Below, in pieces: positions 34,910 to 43,574 of a stretch of 64,000 nucleotides of DNA. Origin of the DNA: Streptomyces sp. NBC_00193 (GTDB taxonomy: Bacteria; Actinomycetota; Actinomycetes; Streptomycetales; Streptomycetaceae); contig NZ_JAPEMM010000001.1 in the NCBI RefSeq assembly GCF_026342735.1, positions 496,001 through 560,000 on the forward strand. Direction: 5' to 3'. The first letter of the stretch is position 1, and each line of letters opens with the position of its first letter. A program made the position numbers and the translations under genes. The notes beneath the pieces were generated by a model. That model saw only the letters and a list, made by a program, of their open reading frames with translations, was not told the DNA's origin and made no database searches.

Positions 34910-36313
34910 ATGCGACGTGTCGTGAGAAGCCGCACCGGCGGCCCGTGCCGGCGCCGGCGCACGGTGGCCGCGCTCTCCGCGGCGGCGGCGTGCTGTTTCC
35001 TCTCCACGGCGCCTTCCGCGGCATCGGGTCCGGCGGACCCCGGTACGGCCACGTCCGAGTCCCCCGAGCCCGACGCGTCGCCGGAGCCCGACGCGTCCGC
35101 CGTACCGGCAGCGCCTGCCGCCGGTACGGGGCAGGCGCTCTCGGAAACGGGGCCCGGCGGCGGCGCGGGACCGGTGGAGGAGCCCGGGGCGGGCAGCGGA
35201 GCCACCGCCGCGCGGCTCCGGGAGAGCGCGGATCTGGCGGTGTCGGGCATCCTGCGGCCGGCGGCGACCGCCGACCGGGAGAGCGCCGCTTCGGCGGGGC
35301 GGGAGACCTTCGACTACGTCGTGACGGTGACCAACCGGGGCCCGTCCAGCGCCCGGCAGGTGCGCGTCACCGACCGGTTGCCGCTCGCCCTGGAATTCGT
35401 CTCGTCCCGCGACGGCTGCACCGCGAGCGGCCGGACGGTGGTGTGCGGGCCGCTGGCCGCGCTGGCGGTGGGCGCCTCGCACGCGTGGGTGATCACCGTA
35501 CGGCTGGCCGCCGGCTACCGCGGAGACGGCACGGACATCGTCAACGAAGCGGTCGTCGACTCGGCCACGGCGGACCCGGACTCCCGGAACAACACCTCCT
35601 CCCTGACCGGCCTGGAGATCCCGCCCAGCGCACGGACGGCGGACCTGTCGCTCCGGAAGACGGCGGTGCTCGCGAGGGGGCGGGAGCACGTCCGGCCGGG
35701 CGAGAAGTTCACGTACCTGATCACGGTGCGCAACGAGGGCCCGGCGACGGCGCGGCAGGTCCAGGTCACCGACCGGCTGCCAGCCTCGCTGACCCTGCTC
35801 TCCTCACCCGACGACTGCGCGGTCGCGAAGGACGGGGAGCGGCTGGTGGTCTGTCCGCCGCTGGACCGTCTGGCGGCCGGGGAGAAGGCGGAGTACCGGA
35901 TCACGGTGCGGGCCGCCACCGAGGACCGGGCCGCCCGGCCTCCGGCCGGCAGGTGCACGCCCATCGAGAACGTCGCCCGCGTCACCTCGGCGAGCTTCGA
36001 CCCCGACCTCTCCGACAACGCCAACCGGCCGGGGACCACCGGGCCGGGCGGCGGGCGGCTGTGTCTGGTGTCCGAAGGCCGCGGGGAGCAGCACGACGGA
36101 CATGGCGGGCACGACGGACACGACGGTCGCGGGGACGGCCACCACGGCCACGACGGCCGCGGCGACCACCACGAAGGCCGGGAGCAGCACGGCGGCCGCG
36201 GCGACCTGGCCGACTCCGGGGCCACGGTCCCGGCCTGGCTGCTGTGGACCTCCACCGCGCTGGTGGCCGCGGGAGCGGCGCTGCGGACGGCGTTCCGGGT
36301 GCGGCGCCCGTGA
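34910..36313 (+). CDS. Cell-wall-anchored DUF11-repeat protein
   Basis: A 467-residue secreted protein. The signal peptide has a basic start (CRRRRTVAALSAAAACCFLS) and a cleavage-like APSAAS. A Pro/Glu/Ala-rich stretch follows, then two DUF11 repeats (about 125-240 and 240-365). A His/Gly/Asp-rich linker (HDGHGGHDGHDGRGDGHHGH) precedes a sortase-like signal: LADSGATVP, a hydrophobic helix and an Arg-rich end, similar to the LAxTG signals of Streptomyces sortase E substrates. It is the first of three DUF11 genes in the same direction and the only one with an anchor. Confidence 0.8.
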   Translation: MRRVVRSRTGGPCRRRRTVAALSAAAACCFLSTAPSAASGPADPGTATSESPEPDASPEPDASAVPAAPAAGTGQALSETGPGGGAGPVEEPGAGSGATAARLRESADLAVSGILRPAATADRESAASAGRETFDYVVTVTNRGPSSARQVRVTDRLPLALEFVSSRDGCTASGRTVVCGPLAALAVGASHAWVITVRLAAGYRGDGTDIVNEAVVDSATADPDSRNNTSSLTGLEIPPSARTADLSLRKTAVLARGREHVRPGEKFTYLITVRNEGPATARQVQVTDRLPASLTLLSSPDDCAVAKDGERLVVCPPLDRLAAGEKAEYRITVRAATEDRAARPPAGRCTPIENVARVTSASFDPDLSDNANRPGTTGPGGGRLCLVSEGRGEQHDGHGGHDGHDGRGDGHHGHDGRGDHHEGREQHGGRGDLADSGATVPAWLLWTSTALVAAGAALRTAFRVRRP

Positions 36314-36356
36314 CCGGCGGTTCGCCGCGGCCCCCGCGGCGGACGACCGCCGCACG

Positions 36357-36392
36357 CACCACCACCACCACCACAGCAGCAGCAGCAGCAGC
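36357..36392. repeat. (CAC)6(AGC)6 trinucleotide repeat
   Basis: Eighteen bases of CAC repeats (36357-36374) followed at once by eighteen of AGC repeats (36375-36392), in the 104-bp gap between two DUF11 genes, 25 bp before the ATG of the second. Its length could change by slippage and alter the leader. Confidence 0.85.
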
Positions 36393-36417
36393 GCGAGAAG
36401 ACGAGGGACGTCCCGGT

Positions 36418-38544
36418 ATGACGATGCCCCGGAGTGCCCGGTGGCGCAGGGCAGCCGCCGCCCTGCTGTGCACGGCGGCGCTCGTCCTGCCCGCGGCCCT
36501 CGCCACGCCCGCGACGGCGGCCCCGCGCGCCGGGGGCGGCCCGGCCGGGGGCGGCCCCGGACCCCGCGCCCTCGCCTTCCCCGTCAACGAGACCTTCGAC
36601 AGTTCCACCAACCTGGGCAGCACCAGCGGCAACGCGAGCTATCCGGAGGGCGGCGGCTGGCTGCGGCTGACGTCCGCGAGCTCCACCCAGGCCGGCACCT
36701 GGAAGCTGAAGGACTCCTTCCCCTCCAGCCTCGGCATCCTCGCCGAGTTCAGCTACGCCACCTACGGGGGAACGGCCTTCGAGGGCAAGCGCGGTGACGG
36801 CCTGTCGTTCTACCTGGCCGACGGCGCGGCGGCCGACGGGGTCGGCGCTTCCGGCGGAGCCCTCGGCTACGCCTGCTCGGGCGCCGCGGACTCCTGCGCC
36901 ACCTCGGGCGTGCCGGGCGCGTACCTCGGCATCGGGCTGGACGAGTTCGGCAACTTCTCCTCGAACACCGTCGGCAACGGCGGCCCGGGCGCCCAGCCCA
37001 ACAAGATCGTGGTGCGCGGCGGAGGCAGCGGCAGGACCGGGTACCGCTTCGCGACGTCGGCCGACGGGCCGGGCAAGACCGTGGAGACCGGCAGCCGTGC
37101 CAAGGAGCGCACGGTGCGCGTGTCCCTCCTGCCCAGCGGTACGAAGATGCTGCTGTCGGTGTGGTCCGACAGCGGCCCCGACACGGCCATGACCAAGCTG
37201 ATCACCGACCTCGACGTCACGGCCATCACCGGCCAGCCGAAGCTTCCGGCCACCCTCAAGGTGGGGTTCTCCGGGAGCACCGGCGGCGCGACGAACGTGC
37301 ACGAGATCGACAGCCTCAAGATCAACGTGCCCGCCGACCTCACCCTCGCGAAGACGGGCTCCCCCGCGACCGTGCCCGCCGGCGGCGGACCGGTGACCTA
37401 CACCCTGGCCGTCTCCAACAGCCAGGCCAACGAGGTCACCGGCGCCGCCGTGCGCGACACCGTGCCCGGGCTGACCGACGTGACCTGGACCTGCCGCGCC
37501 GGCACCGGCGGGACCTGCGGGCAGGCCTCCGGCAGCGGGAACGTCCTGAACACCACGGCCGACTTCCTGCGGGGCGGGTCCGTCACCTACACGGTCACCG
37601 GTACGGCCCCGGCCCAGCCCGTCACCCTGTCCAACACCGCCACCGTGACCGCCCCGGCGGACCGTACGGACACCAATCCTGCGGACAACACCTCCACGGC
37701 CGCGCCCACGGTGGTGACGGCGCGCGCCGACGTGGCCGCGGAGAAGGAGGGGGTCGGCTCCGGACCGGTGGCCCCGGGGCAGGAGTTCGCGTACCGGATC
37801 ACCGCACGGAACCTGGGGCCCTCCCACACGAGCGCCGTCCAGGTCTCCGACACCCTGCCCGGGCCGCTGCGGTTCGTCTCCTCCGCCGACGGGTGCACCG
37901 CCTCGGGACAGCAGCTGTCCTGCCCGGTCCGCGATCAGCTGAGCGCCGGGACGAGCGCCTCCTGGACCGTGCGCGTACGGCTGGACCCGGCCTACCAGGG
38001 GGACGGTTCGGACCTCGGGAACGTCGCGGCCGTGCGGCACGCCCTCCCCGATCCGCAGCCCGCGAACAACACCAGCGCGGCCGCCGCTCCGCCGGGCGGG
38101 GTGGCGGCCGCCCGGTCCGACCTCTCGCTGGTGAAGGCCGTCGAGGTCCGGTCGCCCGTGGCCCCCGGGGAGACCTTCACCTACACGGTGACCGTACGCA
38201 ACGGCGGCCCGTCGGTGGCCCGGAAGGTCACGGTCGCCGACCCGCTGCCGGCGGCGCTCGCCTTCGTCTCCTCGCCCGGGGGCTGCACCGCCGTCGGCCG
38301 GGACGTCACCTGCGGTACGGCGACGACGCTGGACCCGGGCGCAGAACGGTCGTGGACCTTCACCGTGCGCCTCGACCCGGCGCACACCGGTGACGGGACG
38401 GGCCTGCGGAACACGGCGACCGCCCGCGCGGACACGGCCGATCCGAACCCCCTCGACAACAGCGGCTCCGCCGGTGTGCCCGGCGGACGCGTCCGCCCGC
38501 CGACCGCCGACATCGAGCTCACCAAGCGCGCGACGGCGGGCTGA
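36418..38544 (+). CDS. Secreted lectin-like protein with DUF11 repeats
   Basis: A 708-residue secreted protein: signal peptide (RWRRAAAALLCTAALVLPAA, cleavage near ATAA), then a legume-lectin-like bacterial domain (about 50-305; FPVNETFDSSTNLGSTSGN, KRGDGLSFYLADG, YLGIGLDEFGNF, TLKVGFSGSTGGATNVHEID). Three DUF11 repeats follow (about 307-430, 435-570, 575-700). It ends in GGRVRPPTADIELTKR plus four residues, the opening of a further repeat, with no membrane anchor. The lectin domain may bind a surface glycan. GAGGGACGTCCCGGT precedes the ATG. Confidence 0.8.
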   Translation: MTMPRSARWRRAAAALLCTAALVLPAALATPATAAPRAGGGPAGGGPGPRALAFPVNETFDSSTNLGSTSGNASYPEGGGWLRLTSASSTQAGTWKLKDSFPSSLGILAEFSYATYGGTAFEGKRGDGLSFYLADGAAADGVGASGGALGYACSGAADSCATSGVPGAYLGIGLDEFGNFSSNTVGNGGPGAQPNKIVVRGGGSGRTGYRFATSADGPGKTVETGSRAKERTVRVSLLPSGTKMLLSVWSDSGPDTAMTKLITDLDVTAITGQPKLPATLKVGFSGSTGGATNVHEIDSLKINVPADLTLAKTGSPATVPAGGGPVTYTLAVSNSQANEVTGAAVRDTVPGLTDVTWTCRAGTGGTCGQASGSGNVLNTTADFLRGGSVTYTVTGTAPAQPVTLSNTATVTAPADRTDTNPADNTSTAAPTVVTARADVAAEKEGVGSGPVAPGQEFAYRITARNLGPSHTSAVQVSDTLPGPLRFVSSADGCTASGQQLSCPVRDQLSAGTSASWTVRVRLDPAYQGDGSDLGNVAAVRHALPDPQPANNTSAAAAPPGGVAAARSDLSLVKAVEVRSPVAPGETFTYTVTVRNGGPSVARKVTVADPLPAALAFVSSPGGCTAVGRDVTCGTATTLDPGAERSWTFTVRLDPAHTGDGTGLRNTATARADTADPNPLDNSGSAGVPGGRVRPPTADIELTKRATAG

Positions 38545-38581
38545 CGGGGCGCCCCGCCCCTGCCCGCCCTCCCCCGAACTC

Positions 38582-38603
38582 CCGTACAGCTCTCTCTGTA
38601 CGG
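38582..38603. promoter_or_regulatory. Hairpin between the second and third DUF11 genes
   Basis: CCGTACAG (38582-38589), a CTCTCT loop, CTGTACGG (38596-38603): a perfect 8-bp stem, 32 bp before the third gene's ATG. Terminator, attenuator or operator. Confidence 0.55.
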
Positions 38604-38635
38604 TCCTCTCCCGCACGAAACGGAAACGATGCGCG

Positions 38636-40726
38636 ATGACGACGACACCAGGCCGGCGGCCGGCGGTGTGGGCCCTGGCTCCGCTGCTCTGCGCCGCGGC
38701 CCTGTGGGCCGGACCGGTCCCCGGGGCCGCCGCCCTGCCCGGCGGGGGGCCCAGGATCGAGGTGACGGCACAGCGGGCCAAGGCTCCCGGTGACCTGATC
38801 ACCTACACGCTGACCGCGAGGAACAAGGGCCCGTCGGTGGCCCGCAAGGTCACCGCGACGGACAAGCTCCCCAACGGGATCTCCTTCGTCGGCTCCTCCG
38901 ACGGCTGCACCGCCGTCGGCCAGACCGTCACGTGCGGGCCGGAACCGCAGCTTTCCGCCGGGGAGACCAAGAGCTGGAGCTTCCAGGCCCGGCTGAGTCC
39001 CTCGTACCAGGGTGACGGTTCCGACCTCGGCAACAGCGCCACGGGCAGCTCCGAGGCCACCGATCCCGACCCGGCCAACAACAAGCCGGATCCGGTGCTG
39101 CCTCCCGGGCCGTTCGATCCCGTGTCGGACCTGGCCACCGTCAAGACCCCGCTGGGCGCGGGGCCGACGGTGCCGGGCCAGGAGTACGAGTACGAGGTCC
39201 GTACGACCAACAAGGGCCCCTCCGACGCGCGCAACGTCGTGGTGACCGACGCCCTGCCCGTCGGGCTGGACTTCGTGTCCTCCGCCGACCCGTGCGCGGC
39301 GTCCGGACGGACCGTCACCTGCGGTCCGCTGGCCCGGCTCGTCCCCGGCGGCGAGGTGGTGTGGACCTTCAAGGTGAAGCTGGACGCCGCCTACTCCGGT
39401 GACGGCAGCGACCTGCGCAACACGGCGACCTCCGCGTCCGCGTCCAAGGACCCGGAGCCCGCCGACAACACCTCGCGCGCCGTGCTGCCGCCGGGCGGGG
39501 TCACCGACCCGCAGGCCGACGTGTGGACGACCAAGCGGCCGGCCGACGCCACCCCGGTCGCACCCGGGCAGACCTTCGCGTACGTGGTGACCGCGACCAA
39601 CGACGGCCCGTCCCGGGCGCTGGGCACCACCGTCACCGACAAGCTGCCCGCGCAGCTCGCCTTCGTCTCCTCCCCCGACGGCTGCTCGGCCACCGACGGT
39701 ACGGTCAGCTGCGGCCCGGTGGCCGTACTGGAGCCCTCGGCTGCCCGGACCTGGCGGTTCGTCGTCCGGCTGGACAGCGGGTACACCGGCAACGGATCCG
39801 ACATCCGCAATACGGCGACCACCACCTCGCGGACCAAGGACCCCAAGCCGGAGAACAACACGAGCAGCCCGGCGGGCCTGCCCGGCAGCACCGTCAACAA
39901 GCCGACCGCGGACCTGGAAGTGGTCAAGGAAGCCGTCGGCACCAAGCCTCCGGTGCCGGGCGAGTCCTTCGACTACCGGATCCGGATCACCAACAACGGC
40001 CCGTCGGCCGACGCCTTCAACGTCAAGCTCACCGACGCCCTTCCCGAGGGCCTCTCGTACGTGGCGTCCTCCCCGGCCGGATGCACCGTCGCCGGTCGTC
40101 TGGTGGCGTGCAAGCGCACCAGCCCGCTCAGGGTGGGCGAAAAGGTCGAGTACCTGCTCACCGTGAAGGTGGATCCCGCCTACGCCGGAGACGGCAGCGA
40201 CCTGAAGAACACCGCCCAGGTGACGGCCGACAACATCGACCCGGCGAGCGGGAACGACAAGAGCACCGCGACCGTGCCCGGCGGGCACGTCACGGCTCCC
40301 GCCGCGGACCTCGCGATCACCAAGAAGCCCGTCCAGACCAGCCCCGTGGCCCCGGGCGAGACCTTCGACTACGCCCTGACCGTCACCAACAACGGCCCCT
40401 CCCAGGCCGAGCAGATCACGGTCTCCGACACGCTGCCGACCGCGCTGAGCTTCGTGTCCGGCGACGCCACCTGCACCTCGGGGCGGACCGTCACCTGCGG
40501 CGCGCTGCCGCGGCTGGCGCCCGGAGCCTCGATGACCTGGGTGATCACGGTGAAGCTGGACCCGGAGTACACGGGGAACGGCTCCGACATCCGCAACACC
40601 GCCACCGTCGACTCCCTGACCGGCGACCCCGAGCCCGCGAACAACACGAGCGCGGCCGCCGGCCCGCCCGGCGGCACCGTCAAGGACCCGACGGCCGACC
40701 TGGAGGTCGGCAAGACGACCCCCTGA
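38636..40726 (+). CDS. Secreted protein with five DUF11 repeats
   Basis: A 696-residue secreted protein with a signal peptide (AVWALAPLLCAAALWAGPVP, cleavage near GAAA). Five DUF11 repeats of about 130 residues follow. Each has an NNGPS-type motif (for example ARNKGPSVARKVTATDKLP), a disulfide-compatible cysteine pair (GCTAVGQTVTCGP), and a joint such as PADNTSRAVLPPG. It stops just after PTADLEVGKTTP, again the opening of the next repeat, with no sorting signal. Repeats of this type form beta-sandwich stalks on cell surfaces. A strong terminator follows. Confidence 0.82.
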   Translation: MTTTPGRRPAVWALAPLLCAAALWAGPVPGAAALPGGGPRIEVTAQRAKAPGDLITYTLTARNKGPSVARKVTATDKLPNGISFVGSSDGCTAVGQTVTCGPEPQLSAGETKSWSFQARLSPSYQGDGSDLGNSATGSSEATDPDPANNKPDPVLPPGPFDPVSDLATVKTPLGAGPTVPGQEYEYEVRTTNKGPSDARNVVVTDALPVGLDFVSSADPCAASGRTVTCGPLARLVPGGEVVWTFKVKLDAAYSGDGSDLRNTATSASASKDPEPADNTSRAVLPPGGVTDPQADVWTTKRPADATPVAPGQTFAYVVTATNDGPSRALGTTVTDKLPAQLAFVSSPDGCSATDGTVSCGPVAVLEPSAARTWRFVVRLDSGYTGNGSDIRNTATTTSRTKDPKPENNTSSPAGLPGSTVNKPTADLEVVKEAVGTKPPVPGESFDYRIRITNNGPSADAFNVKLTDALPEGLSYVASSPAGCTVAGRLVACKRTSPLRVGEKVEYLLTVKVDPAYAGDGSDLKNTAQVTADNIDPASGNDKSTATVPGGHVTAPAADLAITKKPVQTSPVAPGETFDYALTVTNNGPSQAEQITVSDTLPTALSFVSGDATCTSGRTVTCGALPRLAPGASMTWVITVKLDPEYTGNGSDIRNTATVDSLTGDPEPANNTSAAAGPPGGTVKDPTADLEVGKTTP

Positions 40727-40739
40727 CCCCGTCCCCCGC

Positions 40740-40776
40740 GGAAGGCCGGCAGGGCACCCCGCCCTGCCGGCCTTCC
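40740..40776 (+). terminator. Strong hairpin terminator after the DUF11 genes
   Basis: GGAAGGCCGGCAGGGC (40740-40755) pairs perfectly with GCCCTGCCGGCCTTCC (40761-40776), a 16-bp stem with a 5-base loop, 14 bp after the stop codon. Confidence 0.85.
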
Positions 40777-40920
40777 GGCGCATGCGGGGCCGCCACCGGG
40801 CCGCCCCCACTCCTGCGGATTCACCCGAATGGCGGCGCTCGAATGTCCCATCGCTCCCCCGCCACGGACGCTGGGCGCAACGCAGGACCCTCGGCGTCCC
40901 GCCCGACGAAGGAGCCTCTC

Positions 40921-41364
40921 GTGGCACAGGCAACGCCCCCCAGCAGGGCCCCCAACAGCAGGTACACCGCCGACGGGCCGAACCCGTGGGCGGCGAGCGG
41001 CACCGTGTTCGCCGCCGTGCTGATGCTCGTGGAAGGCGTCATCGGCATCCTGAAGGGAATCGTCGGCATCGCGAACGACGACGTCTACGCGAGCGTGGGT
41101 GACTACACCTTCAAGTTCGACGTCACCGCATGGGGCTGGATCCACCTCGTCCTGGGAATCGTGCTCGTGGTCGTCGGCGCGGGCATCCTCAAGGGCGCGG
41201 ACTGGGCCAGGGTCACGGGCGTGGTGATCGTCGCGCTGGACATCATCCTCAACTTCCTGTGGCTGCCCTACACGCCGCTCTGGGGCCTCATCTCGATCGC
41301 CATCGGCATCTTCATCATCTGGGCCCTCTGCACGGAGAAGGGCTCCCGCTCCCCCGTCTCCTGA
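40921..41364 (+). CDS. Small four-helix membrane protein (DUF7144-like)
   Basis: A 147-residue protein with four hydrophobic helices: ASGTVFAAVLMLVEGVIGIL, WGWIHLVLGIVLVVVGAGIL, VTGVVIVALDIILNFLWLPY and LISIAIGIFIIWALC. This matches the small DUF7144-type membrane family common in streptomycetes; function unknown. The GTG at 40921 is chosen because AAGGAG sits six bases upstream; an in-frame ATG at 40843 has no ribosome binding site. Confidence 0.8.
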   Translation: MAQATPPSRAPNSRYTADGPNPWAASGTVFAAVLMLVEGVIGILKGIVGIANDDVYASVGDYTFKFDVTAWGWIHLVLGIVLVVVGAGILKGADWARVTGVVIVALDIILNFLWLPYTPLWGLISIAIGIFIIWALCTEKGSRSPVS

Positions 41365-41440
41365 ACGGGGCACCGGGCGTCCTTCCCGATCCACGCACCG
41401 GCCGACGGCCGGGGGCGGCGGACGGGAAGTACGCCCGCGG

Positions 41441-41476
41441 CGCGTTCATACCTCTGAGCGCGTTCATACCTCTGAG
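41441..41476. repeat. Perfect tandem 18-bp direct repeat
   Basis: CGCGTTCATACCTCTGAG occurs twice in a row (41441-41458, 41459-41476), 109 bp upstream of the channel-like gene. The one-helical-turn-plus spacing suits a dimeric regulator, or it is a simple duplication. Confidence 0.8.
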
Positions 41477-41585
41477 TGAGCCCGGTCCGGTTCGCGAGGG
41501 GCACGGGCGATCGTCTGCCTAGGGTGGCTACCGGCGGCGGGCAGCCGCCCCCGATCGGCGCGTCGACTCATGTACGGGAGCCTGT

Positions 41586-43541
41586 GTGACGCAGCAGCAC
41601 ACGACGTCACTGCGGCTCCGGGTCCGGTACCGCTTCGACCATCTGGTCTCGGGCGGGACGACCGCGCTCATCGGCTGGCTCGCCCTGGCCTGCCTGGCCG
41701 TCGTCGTTCCGGCGAGCATGGTCCTGGTCTGGTCCGACCGGTCCGCTCCGACCACGCTGTCGGGCCGGCTCACCGCCGTGTGGGTCAGCGTCGGCCAGAC
41801 CCTGAAGATCGGGGGCGCCGTGGGCTCCCCGCTCTACGTACTGGCCTCCGTGTCCCTCGCGCTCGTGGCGCTGCTCTTCGTGTCGACGCTGGTCAGTCTG
41901 ATCACCACGGGGATCAACCGGCGCATCATGGCGCTGCGCCTGGGTCATTCCACCGTGCTGGAGACGGGGCACACCGTCGTACTGGGCTGGTCGGACCAGG
42001 TCTTCCCGGTGATCGGGGAGCTGGTGGCCGCGAACGCGAACCAGCGCAGGTCCGCCATCGCGGTGCTCGCCCCGCAGGACAAGGTGTGGATGGAGAGCGA
42101 GATCTCCACCCGCGTCGGCGACAGCGGAAGAACGCGGATCATCTGCCGCAGCGGCAGCACCACCGACCCGGCGGAGCTGTGCCGGGTGAGTCCGGGCACC
42201 GCGAAGGCGGTGCTGGTGCTGCCTCCCACCGGGGACGGCGGTGACGCCCACGTGGTGAAGACGCTCCTCGCCCTCGACGCGGCCGTGCCCGGGTCCGGCG
42301 TCGGGGACTCGGTGGTGGTCGCCGCCGTCCGCGACTCCCGCAACCACGTCACCGCGGGGCTCGCCGCCGGGCCCGGGGGGCACGTCCTGTGCTTCGACGA
42401 CATCGTCGCGCGGCTGCTCGTCCAGACGGCCCGGCAGCCCGGACTCTCCCTCGTCTACTCGGAGTTGCTGGACTTCGAGGGGGACGAGTTCTATCCGGTC
42501 GCCGCCGGGGGCCTCGCGGGGCGGCCGTTCGGCGAGGCCCTGCTGTCCTTCGCCACGTCCTGCGCGGTCGGTCTGCTGCACGCCGACGGGAGCGTCACCC
42601 TCAATCCCGGCCAGGAGGCGGTGATCGGCCCGGCGGACCGGATCATCGTCATCTCCCGGGACGACGACACGGCCGTGCGGGAGGACCCGGCCCGCCTCGC
42701 CTCCCTCGTGGAGGAGAGTGCGATCGTGTCGGCCGGAGCCCGGCCCGCCCCGGCCGAACGCCTCCTCCTGCTCGGCTGGAACCGCCGCGCCCCGCTCGTC
42801 ATCGAGCAGCTCGACCAGTACGTGAGCCCGGGGACGACCCTGGACGTGGTGGCGCTCGGCGAGTACGCGGCCACGCACGCCGCCCGCGCCGTCACGGCCG
42901 CGCGGTCCCGCCTCGACGTCTCCCTCCACACCGGCGACGTCACCGACCCGCTCACCCTGGCCAAGCTGGACGTGCCCTCGTACGACGGCGTGATCGTGAT
43001 CGGCGAGACGGAGGCCGGGGACACGGACCCGGCCCCGTTCCCGGCCGTGACGGATCCGGAGTCGCGGCCGGAGGCACGGGCGGACGACAGGACGCTGGTG
43101 ACCTTGCTGCACCTGCGGGCCATCGGGGACGCCGCGCAGCGGGACCTCGCGCTCACCACCGAGATGTCCGACGACGGCAACCGGCTCCTCGCGCCCGCCC
43201 GGGGCGGCTCGGACTTCATCGTGAGCGGCCGGCTGATCAGCCTGCTGATGACCCAGATCTCGGAAAGCCCCTATCTCGCCGAGGTCTTCGAGGAACTGTT
43301 CACGGCGGAGGGCCACGAGTTCCACCTCAAGCCGGCCACGGACTACGTCCGGACCGGCCACGAGGTCTCCTTCGCCACGGTCGTGGAATCGGCGGGGCGG
43401 CGGGGGGAATGCGCGGTCGGCTACCGGCTGCGCGCGCAGAGCACCACCGGCCCCGGCCACGGGGTACGGATCAACCCCGACAAGCGGCAGCGGATCCGGT
43501 TCTCCGAGGAGGACTCGCTGATCGTGCTCGCCGAGAGCTGA
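41586..43541 (+). CDS. CASTOR/POLLUX-like ion channel with RCK domains
   Basis: A 651-residue protein with two N-terminal helices (about 27-50, 84-107) and then tandem nucleotide-binding RCK-like domains. The first starts HTVVLGWSDQVFPVIGELV and the second RLLLLGWNRRAPLVIEQLD, both with Rossmann-like patterns. This is the CASTOR/POLLUX/SYM8 family; plant members are nuclear cation channels and bacterial ones are little studied. The segment between the helices (WVSVGQTLKIGGAVGSP) has no TVGYG potassium filter. The GTG follows GGGAGCC. It is convergent with the glutamate-oxidase-like gene. Confidence 0.82.
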   Translation: MTQQHTTSLRLRVRYRFDHLVSGGTTALIGWLALACLAVVVPASMVLVWSDRSAPTTLSGRLTAVWVSVGQTLKIGGAVGSPLYVLASVSLALVALLFVSTLVSLITTGINRRIMALRLGHSTVLETGHTVVLGWSDQVFPVIGELVAANANQRRSAIAVLAPQDKVWMESEISTRVGDSGRTRIICRSGSTTDPAELCRVSPGTAKAVLVLPPTGDGGDAHVVKTLLALDAAVPGSGVGDSVVVAAVRDSRNHVTAGLAAGPGGHVLCFDDIVARLLVQTARQPGLSLVYSELLDFEGDEFYPVAAGGLAGRPFGEALLSFATSCAVGLLHADGSVTLNPGQEAVIGPADRIIVISRDDDTAVREDPARLASLVEESAIVSAGARPAPAERLLLLGWNRRAPLVIEQLDQYVSPGTTLDVVALGEYAATHAARAVTAARSRLDVSLHTGDVTDPLTLAKLDVPSYDGVIVIGETEAGDTDPAPFPAVTDPESRPEARADDRTLVTLLHLRAIGDAAQRDLALTTEMSDDGNRLLAPARGGSDFIVSGRLISLLMTQISESPYLAEVFEELFTAEGHEFHLKPATDYVRTGHEVSFATVVESAGRRGECAVGYRLRAQSTTGPGHGVRINPDKRQRIRFSEEDSLIVLAES

Positions 43542-43574
43542 CCGCCGGCGCCGCTGCCGTTGCCCGGGCCGCCG

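Noticed and set aside
36357..36392. Vector-derived His-tag sequence (one frame reads six His then six Ser)
   Set aside because: The flanks are native Streptomyces-like sequence, no vector backbone or start codon is present, and the frame is not that of a gene.
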